A stretch of DNA of 5,832 nucleotides from Desulfurococcales archaeon (GTDB taxonomy: Archaea; Thermoproteota; Thermoprotei_A; Sulfolobales; NBVN01). Numbering within the stretch: position 1 is the stretch's first letter; every line of letters begins with the position of its first letter. Both the position numbers and the translations under genes were made by a program. Under the pieces are notes generated by a model, which searched no databases, was not told the DNA's origin, and saw nothing but the letters and a program-made list of their open reading frames with translations. Positions 1-5,832 of the stretch are shown one piece after another. The stretch lies in NCBI GenBank assembly GCA_021163585.1, contig JAGGTW010000053.1:1-5832 (forward strand), written 5' to 3'.

Positions 1-5
1 ACAGC

Positions 6-18
6 AAAAATTTTAAGT
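6..18 (+). promoter_or_regulatory. TATA box / BRE of the tRNA-Thr gene
   Basis: An A-run followed by TTTTAAG is centred near position 14, about 30 bp before the first base of the mature tRNA at 44. This is the expected place for an archaeal box A (TATA plus upstream BRE) driving a tRNA with a very short leader. The AT-rich element stands out against the GC-rich tRNA that follows. No internal eukaryote-type promoter needs to be assumed. Confidence 0.55.
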
Positions 19-43
19 CTACGTATAACATCATCAACGGTGG

Positions 44-120
<77 letters not shown>

Positions 121-144
121 CGCTCAAGAGTTCTGCCGTTAGGA

Positions 145-1248
145 CTATAGGTATGCTATGGGTATGTCTCCGAATCTTTTTGATTTTATGACATCACCTG
201 GCTTTAATTCTGATGGTATGAGCCTGACACCGATACTTCTTCTCTTGATGAGGCTCAGTGAGTATGTGTCGTAGAGTATTTTCTTTAGTTTCTCTTTCTT
301 GTAGCTCGCAACGCTTATGGCTGTCATGTCTACACCAGCCACACAGTATGCTGCTAAGTGCACGAGATCCCTTACCTTCAGTTTCCCCTCTGCTGCTCTT
401 TTCTTCAGCAAGTTATCCTCAGCTACAGGTAGCATAACCTCATTAAACCCGGTTACGTTTACATTAGCATCGGTAGCTAGCTTACTAATTAGTTGATTGA
501 GTTTAAATACTGCCCAGCCACTCCCGGGCTCCGATATATCTGCTCTATTAACTAACTCTACAATCTCCCCCACACTCTCACTCATCCATGGCGATAGTGA
601 GAGGTCAAGCCCTAAACACTTAATTCCTGTATGTGCTTCTACTTCACTGCAGAACGCGGCTACCTTCCTCACATAGCTGACGAGAGCTTCGTACATGCTG
701 GGGTCAGTGAGAGCTGCTTTGACAAGGTCCGCATACCTCAGAGCTATACTCACACCCCACAAGTTACTGAGAGAAGTAGATATCGGAAAGTACGGGGTGG
801 TCACGCGCCGCGGAAACACCACAGCCAGTCTTGTGAAGACTTCAGACTTACTGCTGAACCTCCACAAGCACTCCACATAATAGTTCAGCTGCTCCACATC
901 ACTGACCAAGACGGAACCAAATAATTCATCACTTAACTCTAGAGAATTAATTAATAACTCGTAAACTCTCACGTCCCTCACATGATCTAAATGCAGTCCC
1001 GCAACAACTACACCGCACTCACTAGAAAATATACTTAAGTTCTCCGCTACGTCGCGCAGGGTATTGGCCTTAACATGTTCCAGAGTAGGAAATGAGACCC
1101 TGAAGCCCCAACACTCGATGGAGTATTTACTGAGTAGTTTTCTACTGACTTCTACAAGTGACTTAACCCTATCTATTAAGTCTCCCTGATCGCTGCGGGC
1201 TTCCGGGTGCTCCGGAACGTGGATAGTTACTGCCCTAATAATTGCCAA
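145..1248 (-). CDS. DUF711 / UPF0210 family protein
   Basis: About 367 residues. I assign it to DUF711 (UPF0210) from the C-terminal half: GLDLSLSPW, then GFNEVMLPVAEDN, then a CVAGVDMTAI segment, and a final KRRSIGVRLIP block. These match my memory of the family core in archaea, and the length fits archaeal members. Solved bacterial relatives are said to have a fold like pyruvate formate-lyase, but the biochemical role is unknown and I assign none. The product looks cytosolic, with no signal peptide or membrane span. The frame is open up to a TTG at 1266, which would overlap moaC by 16 bp. I prefer the TTG at 1248 because a GGGGTG site (1260-1255) lies 6 bases upstream, and because the protein then starts just before IIRAVTIHVP, which resembles the usual N-terminus. 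It is the second gene of a leftward unit with moaC, with only two bases between the moaC stop and this start. Confidence 0.88.
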   Translation of the reverse strand: MAIIRAVTIHVPEHPEARSDQGDLIDRVKSLVEVSRKLLSKYSIECWGFRVSFPTLEHVKANTLRDVAENLSIFSSECGVVVAGLHLDHVRDVRVYELLINSLELSDELFGSVLVSDVEQLNYYVECLWRFSSKSEVFTRLAVVFPRRVTTPYFPISTSLSNLWGVSIALRYADLVKAALTDPSMYEALVSYVRKVAAFCSEVEAHTGIKCLGLDLSLSPWMSESVGEIVELVNRADISEPGSGWAVFKLNQLISKLATDANVNVTGFNEVMLPVAEDNLLKKRAAEGKLKVRDLVHLAAYCVAGVDMTAISVASYKKEKLKKILYDTYSLSLIKRRSIGVRLIPSELKPGDVIKSKRFGDIPIAYL

Positions 1249-1250
1249 TA

Positions 1251-1715
1251 CTAGCACCCCTGGCAAGTATTAGTTTGTTCCTTGATTTTCGACGTAACCC
1301 TGACCCCCTCGATCACGGTCCAAGGATACTGCCCACCCTCATCCTTCTCGTACTTCTTAACTAAGTCCCACACGTTAAGTAGAGCAACCACAACAGCAGT
1401 AAGCGCCTCCATTTCAACGCCTGTCCGGGCACTTGTCCTCACGATAGCCTCAACCCTAACCCTTTTCCTACTAACTACCTGAAACTTCACATCAACGAAG
1501 GTGATAGGTATGTTATGGCATAGCGGAAGTACCTCAGGAACCTTCTTGACAGCCTGAATCGCAGCCACCTTAGCTATAGTAAAGACATCACCTTTCTCGA
1601 TCTTACCCTCCCTGATCAGCCTAATAGTCTCCTCCCTAAGCCTTATGTAACCCTCAGCCCTCGCCTCCCTAAAAACAACGTCCTTAGATGATATATCAAT
1701 CATTCTAACACTCAC
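1251..1715 (-). CDS. moaC: Cyclic pyranopterin monophosphate synthase MoaC
   Basis: MoaC converts the 3',8-cyclo-GTP made by MoaA into cyclic pyranopterin monophosphate in the cytosol, an early step towards molybdopterin or tungstopterin. The family signatures are intact: MIDISSK near the N-terminus, KGDV, PLCHN, RTGVEMEALTAV, and NVWDLVKK. By comparison with E. coli MoaC, the functional residues K51, K67, H77, E112, E114, D128 and K131 all have equivalents. The length, about 154 residues, is normal. The frame is open to a GTG at 1721, but that codon overlaps an AGGTG motif (1725-1721). The GTG at 1715 sits 5 bases after the motif, so I use it. The ATG at 1703, giving MIDIS directly, is also possible. 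The usual bacterial GGKSG tail is absent and the protein ends in CQGC. It is first in a unit with the DUF711 gene. No moaA or other cofactor gene is visible in the window. Confidence 0.95.
   Translation of the reverse strand: MSVRMIDISSKDVVFREARAEGYIRLREETIRLIREGKIEKGDVFTIAKVAAIQAVKKVPEVLPLCHNIPITFVDVKFQVVSRKRVRVEAIVRTSARTGVEMEALTAVVVALLNVWDLVKKYEKDEGGQYPWTVIEGVRVTSKIKEQTNTCQGC
1255..1260 (-). promoter_or_regulatory. Ribosome-binding site of the DUF711 gene, inside the moaC 3' end
   Basis: On the minus strand GGGGTG is followed by CTAGTA and then TTG at 1248. The motif matches the crenarchaeal anti-Shine-Dalgarno target (GGAGGTGAT type) with a 6-base spacer. It lies within the last sense codons of moaC, next to its TAG stop (1253-1251). 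Ribosomes ending moaC would sit on the next start, which suggests translational coupling. This site decides between the TTG starts at 1266 and 1248. Confidence 0.6.
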
Positions 1716-1805
1716 GATCACACCTATCTACATATGCGACACAGAGGTTATTGTAACTTTACAGAACTACCACGATAGATTAGTAATGCTGCAAACCCTA
1801 CACAC

Positions 1806-1820
1806 AATTTAAGCTCAAAA
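1806..1820 (-). promoter_or_regulatory. Possible TATA box of the moaC-DUF711 unit
   Basis: Read on the minus strand, TTTTGAG is followed by CTTAAATT (1813-1806), resembling a BRE plus crenarchaeal TATA box. Transcription would begin near 1785 and leave a leader of about 65-70 nt before moaC. That is long for this kind of genome but allowed, because moaC has a ribosome-binding site. No better TATA element was found closer to the start, around 1740-1750. Confidence 0.3.
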
Positions 1821-1862
1821 TAATCAAACAGACATAGCCCTTAACAGCCTAAATTGCTCATG

Positions 1863-1886
1863 ACATAAAAGGAATTTTAAATTAAT
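1863..1886 (-). terminator. Possible T-rich terminator after the exported-protein gene
   Basis: Downstream of the TAG stop at 1899-1897, the minus strand reads a TTAATTTAAAATT stretch and then CCTTTTATG. Archaeal intrinsic termination often needs only such U-rich tracts, with no strong stem. No stable hairpin was seen, so this call is weak. Confidence 0.25.
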
Positions 1887-2276
1887 GCCGCACGACCTAG
1901 GCGTCAGTTACTCTAAATAGTATGCCTATGTCTGCGTTATAGTAGCATGGTCCGCAACCAATACACCATGGTGGCGGGTCCTTCCTGAACTTAAACTTAC
2001 TGACCCTCATATAGACCTTCACAGGGTAAACTCCCGCGTTTTTCAATCCGCCTGCAACGAATATAGTTTCTGATTCTCCGTAGGAGAGTGACGCCGACAT
2101 TCCCGCAGCTAACATACATACCCAGTATGGTAGTGAGTCAACGAGAAACGTGACTGTAGCAATAGCAGCTAAGGCAATACCTGCAGCAATACCGACCTTG
2201 AAGTCATCCCTGCATGTATCAGTCCAATTAATAATATGTTCAAGTGCGACGGACTCGCCAGGACCGAGAACACCGG

Positions 2277-2293
2277 CCCCTAAGGACGTACCC
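2277..2293 (-). other. Frame-change site 2 in the exported-protein gene
   Basis: The middle frame reads sensibly to EKYLVVSGYVLR and then turns into RGRCSRSW and stops at 2240-2242. The third frame becomes sensible at AGVLGPGESVALEH. Removing one G from the GGGG run (plus-strand C4 at 2277-2280) gives VVSGYVLRAGVLGPGES. Removing one from the GGG at 2293-2291 gives VVSGTSLGAGVLGPGES. Both are plausible, so the exact position is not fixed. The shift needed is one surplus base, the same direction as at the other site. Confidence 0.65.
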
Positions 2294-2727
2294 GGATACC
2301 ACCAAGTACTTCTCACCTGTTTGTTCAGGGTCATATATGAAGTTTTGGTACCATGAGGGTATGCCGTAACCGTCCCCACCCTCAATTGTTATACCACTAA
2401 TTATGATGTCTTCTATGTATGTATCGACTTTTTCGTCACCCGTATACCACCTACTTACGACCTCGCCAGTAAGGTGATCCACACACTCAGCAACCTCTTT
2501 ATAGTACTTAACAATAGGTCTAGCCCAAACCCAAACATACTTCTTCTGACCAGGATACACCTCCAGCCAATCGTAGAAACTTACGGTCCTCTCCCATACT
2601 TTTCCTGCTTTGCATACCTCGATGCTCGCGCCACCGCTCCTGTATTTGTTGATGAGGTCTAACCCCATAGTTACTGAAGCGTAGAATGCTGTGACTTTCC
2701 TGAAGTCCAGATTTATGGATGCCCCAA

Positions 2728-2732
2728 TTTTT
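2728..2732 (-). other. Frame-change site 1 in the exported-protein gene (A5 run)
   Basis: The first frame is sensible to about residue 271 (HRQLSINK) and then degenerates into an Arg/Gln-rich tail ending at 2520. Codon 271 is the AAA at 2732-2730, inside a run of five A on the coding strand. With four A the protein continues SINKIGASINLDFRKVTAFY and runs straight into the middle frame, which is open there upstream of its first ATG at 2668. One extra A is therefore the simplest explanation. Confidence 0.7.
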
Positions 2733-3559
2733 GTTGATGCTTAGTTGTCTATGAGGAGTGAGGAGTATTGACATTTTTACGTAGTATTCTCCGTTGTAGT
2801 ACTTTATGTCGTTACCGAATACTGCGGTGTTGTTTTCTGGTGCTATGTAGTACTGGGGTTCCCAGCGAAACCTTATAGCACACCCTATCGTGTCTTCAGG
2901 TTTTATTACTTTGACTTCTCTGTTACTTACGTTACCTGCTACACAGGTGGGGCTACCACAAGTTTTTAAGTTCTTGAAGGGGACGTACTGAGGTGCTTGA
3001 TTGGTTAGGAGTATGTTGAGGGTGTGTTTTATGGTTTCTCCTGCTAGTACTTTTACTGGGTTGTAGGTGATGTACTTGCTGACCTTCTGCAGTACTGCGT
3101 GATTTGTTACGTTAACCACCCATAGGTTTACTTGGAGTCCTGCACCGAAGGAGTTCAGGATCGTCTCCCTAGCTCTCCCACTTAACCCCTTTAGTGAGGA
3201 CTCGACATCTTCTACCCAGTACTTAATGATTTTGAGGAATAAGCCCTCAGCAGGTATTCTCAATGTATTATCATATAGCTCACCCACAAACAACTCGACT
3301 TCAGGAACCCCAAGCTGCGGCGGAGCAACCGCAAGCACCTGAGCATAAACTACAGTACCGGGAGGCACTGTCGGCACACCTAAGAAGTCTGCAACAACCC
3401 CGCCATCCCGGCCGTGAAACACAACATTAATAACTACTGAGCCCTCCCTGAGGATAAGGCCTGAAGACTGAAGAGCCGAAGCCACTATAATAGCCAGAAC
3501 CAGCAAGGCAGGAAACTTACCCATGAACCACATCCTCAACAATGAGGGTCATGAAATCA

Positions 3560-3573
3560 CTTAAGTATTTAAT
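3560..3573 (-). promoter_or_regulatory. TATA box of the exported-protein gene
   Basis: On the minus strand TTAAATAC (3572-3565) leads into ACTTAAGT (3567-3560). The centre of the first element is 26 bp from position 3542, so transcription should begin at or just before the first start codon. The transcript would be leaderless, or would have a leader of roughly 9-18 nt if ATG 3533 or 3524 is used. An intact promoter argues that any inactivation of the gene is recent or only apparent. Confidence 0.5.
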
Positions 3574-4146
3574 TCACTGACCCACCAAGAACCCAGGAAA
3601 AATTTTACGCTGAGACACAACTTCTAAAGTAATATTTATCACTCTTAATTAGCAACTAATTCATGTATCCCCTATTTGGCTAGTGACTTAATGATCTTTT
3701 CGCTATTGCTAATAACTTAGGTGTATTAAGTAGAATTAATTTTAGAATTCAAGGAAGAGTAGAAATTGAACAGAAAGTTTATGAGAGATCCTACTTGTAG
3801 AAAATGATGTACGTAAATGGTGCTGTGGGTATTATTAATATGTGCACTAACACTCATAGTAACAATAGTAATTTGGGTAGTTTTAATTATCTGTTTATTA
3901 AATCATTAATTATAATTATTTAGAGTTATTACTTATACCTTAGCTTACTTAATATAGCCTACAGATAGCCTCTCCGTTATCCTACTGGACCATTATTATT
4001 TTGACATGTCTACTAACCGGTCAGTTCTTCAGGTCCGCATAACAATTCATTTTGTATTAACTAATTCTTAGGGAATTATTACCCAGTACATTCATGGCAG
4101 GACTTGAGATTAAGGACTAGGAAATTAATACGTAAGTTATGCTTCA
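3574..4146. other. AT-rich divergent intergenic spacer without a confident gene
   Basis: This stretch lies between the divergent exported-protein and radical SAM genes. By eye it is clearly richer in A/T than the flanking genes, with many TTAATTA-type tracts, and stops are frequent in all frames. It contains TATA-like elements on the plus strand at 3632-3639 (ATATTTAT) and 3778-3783 (TTTATG), a short hydrophobic frame (3817-3909), and a possible decayed reading frame at 3649-3800. No tRNA, inverted repeat pair, direct repeat array or transposase fragment was recognised. It could be a regulatory spacer, the remains of lost genes, or hold a small RNA. The sequence alone does not decide. Confidence 0.6.
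3817..3909 (+). CDS. Candidate 30-residue single-span membrane microprotein
   Basis: An ATG-started frame of 30 codons ends in TAA. Apart from three threonines and a terminal N-H pair, it is made of hydrophobic and aromatic residues: it opens MVLWVLLICALTLIVTIVI, has a second tryptophan, and closes ICLLNH. This would be a lone membrane-spanning helix with two cysteines. A TATA-like TTTATG at 3778-3783 would put the transcript start near 3805, so the leader would be about 12 nt. No good ribosome-binding site is seen. In a different frame the same DNA encodes a 39-residue frame (3804-3923, opening MMYVNGAVGIINMCTNTHSN), which would be leaderless. At most one is likely real. In AT-rich DNA a hydrophobic short frame arises easily by chance, so this is a candidate only. 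Confidence 0.2.
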   Translation: MVLWVLLICALTLIVTIVIWVVLIICLLNH

Positions 4147-4155
4147 ATATATTTT
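4147..4155 (+). promoter_or_regulatory. TATA box of the radical SAM gene
   Basis: ATATATTTT is centred about 25 bp before the ATG at 4176. That spacing predicts a transcript starting at or next to the start codon, so the mRNA is probably leaderless. No ribosome-binding site precedes 4176, which fits. This supports 4176 rather than the internal ATG at 4215 as the start. Confidence 0.6.
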
Positions 4156-4175
4156 GAGCTACGTAGAAGCACCCA

Positions 4176-5705
4176 ATGGGGTCGATGGCAATGGGCAAAG
4201 AGAAGAGAGGTGGCATGTCTACATTATTACTTGGTATTAGGATGTTTTTTAATAATCCGTTAAGTAGGGTTATTTTGAGGGCTCTTTCACATGAGATCGA
4301 GGTGAATGGAAGGAGGCAGGCAATAGTATATAAGGCACTTGAATTGTATGCTGGTGTGGACACCACTTCTTGTTTCACAGCAAGATTTGCTTCACATCTA
4401 ATGAAGGGAATTATAAAGTTTTTCATGGTTCTGGCTAGCGGTAATGAAGAAGAGGCAAGAAACGCCTTGAGAGACCCAGCGCTTATAAGGGGATTGACAG
4501 TAGTTTTTCAGGGACTAGCACTTTATGGCGCTACAGTACCGCAGAAGCTTCCAGCACCATTTCAAGTTGTGTGGAATTTCACCAATATGTGTAACTTAGC
4601 GTGTAAGCATTGCTACCAGAGAGCTGGAAGAGCCCTACCTAATGAATTAAATTATGAAGAAAAACTAAGGGTGATTGAGCAATTAGATAAGGCTAATGTT
4701 CCATCACTGGCATTCAGTGGTGGTGAACCGACCATACACCCTCATTTTCTTGACATGGTTTATGAGGCCTCAAGAAGGGGAATGTATGTTTCAGTCGCAA
4801 CTAATGGTATGAGGTTTGCAGATATTAAATTTGCTGAGAAGGCTAAGAAAGCAGGGCTGAGATATGTAGAAGTAAGCATTGATTCTGCCGACCCGAAGAA
4901 GCACGATGAGTTTAGAGGTATTGTAGGTTGCTGGGAAAAAGCTGTTAAAGGACTTAAGAATGCTGCTAAATTAGGGTTATCTACAGGTATGGCAGTAACG
5001 CTTACAAGAATGAATGTTGATGAAGTCAATGACTTAATTAATCTAGCTGAGGATGTAGGTGCAAACCGCATAATATTCTTTAACTTCATTCCTGTAGGCA
5101 GGGGTCTTGAAAATGCTGAAGAATTAGACCTAAACCCATTGGAGAGGGAGAGAGTATTAAGGAAGCTGGCACGAGAAAACTCGAAGAGAAAAATAGAAGT
5201 ACTCAGTACTGCACCCCAATATGGTAGGATAGTACTTCAAGTAAGTCGTGGACAGGAGATCTCCCCAACACACTTTTACGTAGGCTCGGACCCAGCAGTA
5301 AGGGCGCTGACAGAGTATATTGGCGGTTGTGGTGCAGGAAGAATATACTGCGGTATTCAGCCGGACGGTACAGTCATTCCATGCGTATTCATGCCTATTC
5401 CCGTAGGGAGCTTGAGGAAGGAAACATTTTGGAGTATATGGATTACCTCACAACTAATGCAGGATTTAAGAGATAGAGAAAAATTAAGAGGTAATGGATT
5501 CTGTAAAAAATGCCCCTACAAATACATATGCGGTGGTTGCAGAGCAAGAGCTTACGCATATACCGGAGACTACTTAGAGGGGGATCCAGGCTGTTTCTAC
5601 AACATCATCCTATGGAAAAAAGTAAAAGAAAAGCTACGGTCACTGAAAAATCTAGAAAGCCTACAGACCACATCTTGGCAAAGCCCTAACCTAGTCTTTA
5701 AGTAA
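4176..5705 (+). CDS. Radical SAM/SPASM domain protein with N-terminal helical extension
   Basis: 509 residues. The radical SAM core carries the [4Fe-4S]-binding CNLACKHC (C139, C143, C146), the SAM-contacting SGGEP (181-185), and later strands such as VSVATNG and YVEVSIDS. A SPASM-type C-terminal domain follows: CGAGRIYCGIQPDGTVIPC (C385, C392, C403), C443 and C446, C452 and C455, then C473. These eight cysteines could bind two auxiliary Fe-S clusters. Residues 1-125 form a mostly helical extension (for example RVILRALSHEIEVNGRR) joined by a Pro-rich linker to VVWNFTN. I recall archaeal radical SAM proteins of about 500 residues with a similar layout, so this looks full length. SPASM enzymes modify peptides or proteins, or act in heme and other cofactor synthesis; the substrate here is unknown. 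It is probably cytosolic and oxygen-sensitive. ATG 4176 is chosen on promoter spacing. ATG 4215, just after GAGAGGTGGC, would remove a basic 13-residue lead. It stands alone and divergent from its left neighbour. Confidence 0.93.
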   Translation: MGSMAMGKEKRGGMSTLLLGIRMFFNNPLSRVILRALSHEIEVNGRRQAIVYKALELYAGVDTTSCFTARFASHLMKGIIKFFMVLASGNEEEARNALRDPALIRGLTVVFQGLALYGATVPQKLPAPFQVVWNFTNMCNLACKHCYQRAGRALPNELNYEEKLRVIEQLDKANVPSLAFSGGEPTIHPHFLDMVYEASRRGMYVSVATNGMRFADIKFAEKAKKAGLRYVEVSIDSADPKKHDEFRGIVGCWEKAVKGLKNAAKLGLSTGMAVTLTRMNVDEVNDLINLAEDVGANRIIFFNFIPVGRGLENAEELDLNPLERERVLRKLARENSKRKIEVLSTAPQYGRIVLQVSRGQEISPTHFYVGSDPAVRALTEYIGGCGAGRIYCGIQPDGTVIPCVFMPIPVGSLRKETFWSIWITSQLMQDLRDREKLRGNGFCKKCPYKYICGGCRARAYAYTGDYLEGDPGCFYNIILWKKVKEKLRSLKNLESLQTTSWQSPNLVFK

Positions 5706-5710
5706 TTACC

Positions 5711-5727
5711 GCAAGAATTTGCTTTTT
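5711..5727 (+). terminator. Short hairpin plus T-run terminator after the radical SAM gene
   Basis: GCAA-GAAT-TTGC forms a 4-bp stem with a 4-base loop (5711-5722), immediately followed by TTTTT (5723-5727), six bases after the stop codon. The stem is weak, but the T-run alone is a typical archaeal termination signal. A transcript ending here would be a single-gene unit. Confidence 0.5.
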
Positions 5728-5832
5728 ATTACTCTTCTACTCCAGAATCAAATACTACATAATCTCAGTAACTAAAAATAACTAAAATTTCCGTTAATAA
5801 TCAAGAACTAAACGATTTACTGATTTGTGTGG

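Larger units (their letters stand above)
1897..3542 (-). pseudogene. Exported cysteine-containing protein, one gene broken by two frame changes
   Basis: Three overlapping minus-strand frames (3542-2520, 2668-2240 read-through, 2385-1897) join smoothly into one product if one base is dropped near 2728-2732 and another near 2277-2293. The total of 1646 bases minus 2 gives exactly 548 codons, or 547 residues. The N-terminus is a signal peptide: a basic MGKF start followed by ALLVLAIIVASAL. Next comes a beta-rich ectodomain with possible N-glycosylation sequons (NVT near 144, NVS near 204, NNT near 237, and NWT later). Paired cysteines include TCGSPTC at about 194-200. Late in the protein there is a hydrophobic stretch (VGIAAGIALAAIATVTFLV, then YWVCMLAAGMSASL), and a CIGCGPC cluster lies close to the end. 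I recognise no family. Cell-surface or membrane-anchored location is inference. The frame opens at a TTG (3542). ATG at 3533 or 3524 are alternatives, and 3524 puts the lysine next to the hydrophobic core. Beyond each junction the overrunning frames turn Arg- and Ser-rich, typical of out-of-frame reading. Confidence 0.72.

Noticed and set aside
631..924. 97-codon plus-strand frame inside the DUF711 gene
   Set aside because: It is antisense to a gene with clear family motifs, and the translation (His/Arg/Ser-rich) has no protein-like features. The 61-codon frame at 695-880 is rejected for the same reason.
2520..2668. Reading the overlaps of the three minus-strand frames as separate overlapping genes
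   Set aside because: Within each overlap one frame is protein-like and the other is Arg/Ser/Gln-rich nonsense. Only the first frame has a signal peptide and promoter. The joined length is an exact codon multiple after removing two bases, so a single gene fits better.
3890..3960. TTAATTA-type tracts as an origin, attachment site or repeat array
   Set aside because: The tracts are irregular, have no fixed unit or spacer, and no replication or integrase gene is nearby. They look like plain AT-rich intergenic sequence.
4079..4426. 115-codon open frame on the minus strand
   Set aside because: It lies mostly antisense to the radical SAM gene, has a composition typical of an opposite-strand shadow, and its free end falls in the AT-rich spacer with no motif or promoter of its own.
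4760..5089. 109-codon minus-strand frame inside the radical SAM gene
   Set aside because: It is fully antisense to the conserved radical SAM core. The Ser/Leu/Pro-rich translation is a shadow.
1251..5705. A joint molybdopterin/tungstopterin pathway linking moaC with the radical SAM protein (as a MoaA-like partner)
   Set aside because: The radical SAM protein has a SPASM-type cysteine pattern and lacks the MoaA C-terminal GTP-binding signature (the conserved GGR ending). The genes are on opposite strands with an unrelated gene between them.

Overview
The window reads as chromosomal DNA of a hyperthermophilic archaeon, most likely a crenarchaeote (Thermoproteota, perhaps Desulfurococcales-like). 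The basis is archaeal TATA boxes about 25 bp upstream of leaderless or short-leader starts, GGTG-type ribosome-binding sites, GTG/TTG starts, a compact tRNA-Thr with encoded CCA, an archaeal-style MoaC and DUF711 protein, and heavy AGG/AGA and ATA codon use. The taxonomic placement is inference. No CRISPR array, insertion sequence, integrase or long repeat was seen.

Left part (1-1721): a tRNA-Thr(GGT) gene with its own TATA box runs rightward and meets the end of a leftward two-gene unit, moaC followed by a DUF711/UPF0210 gene. In that unit the downstream ribosome-binding site lies inside the last codons of moaC, so the two proteins are probably translated together. MoaC makes cyclic pyranopterin monophosphate, the first molybdopterin/tungstopterin intermediate. 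The role of the DUF711 protein is not known.

Middle part (1897-3542, minus strand): three overlapping open frames are best explained as one gene of about 547 codons for an exported cysteine-containing protein. It has a signal peptide, a long beta-rich ectodomain, a late hydrophobic hairpin and a terminal CxxCxxC cluster. It is broken by two single-base frame changes, both of the surplus-base kind and both at or near short homopolymers. It is either a recent pseudogene, a product of consensus errors in the sequence, or (less likely) a gene relying on slippage.

Right part (3543-5832): an AT-rich stretch of about 630 bp with no confident gene separates the exported-protein gene from a divergent, full-length radical SAM/SPASM protein (4176-5705, plus strand). 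That gene has a TATA box placed for a leaderless start and a small hairpin plus T-run terminator. The AT-rich spacer holds a candidate 30-residue, almost wholly hydrophobic microprotein preceded by a TATA-like element, and a possible decayed reading frame. Nothing clear is seen after 5728.

The moaC unit, the exported protein and the radical SAM gene have separate likely promoters, and I see no sequence evidence that they form one pathway. The parts most worth a second look are the doubly frameshifted exported protein and the orphan SPASM enzyme with the short hydrophobic frame upstream of it.
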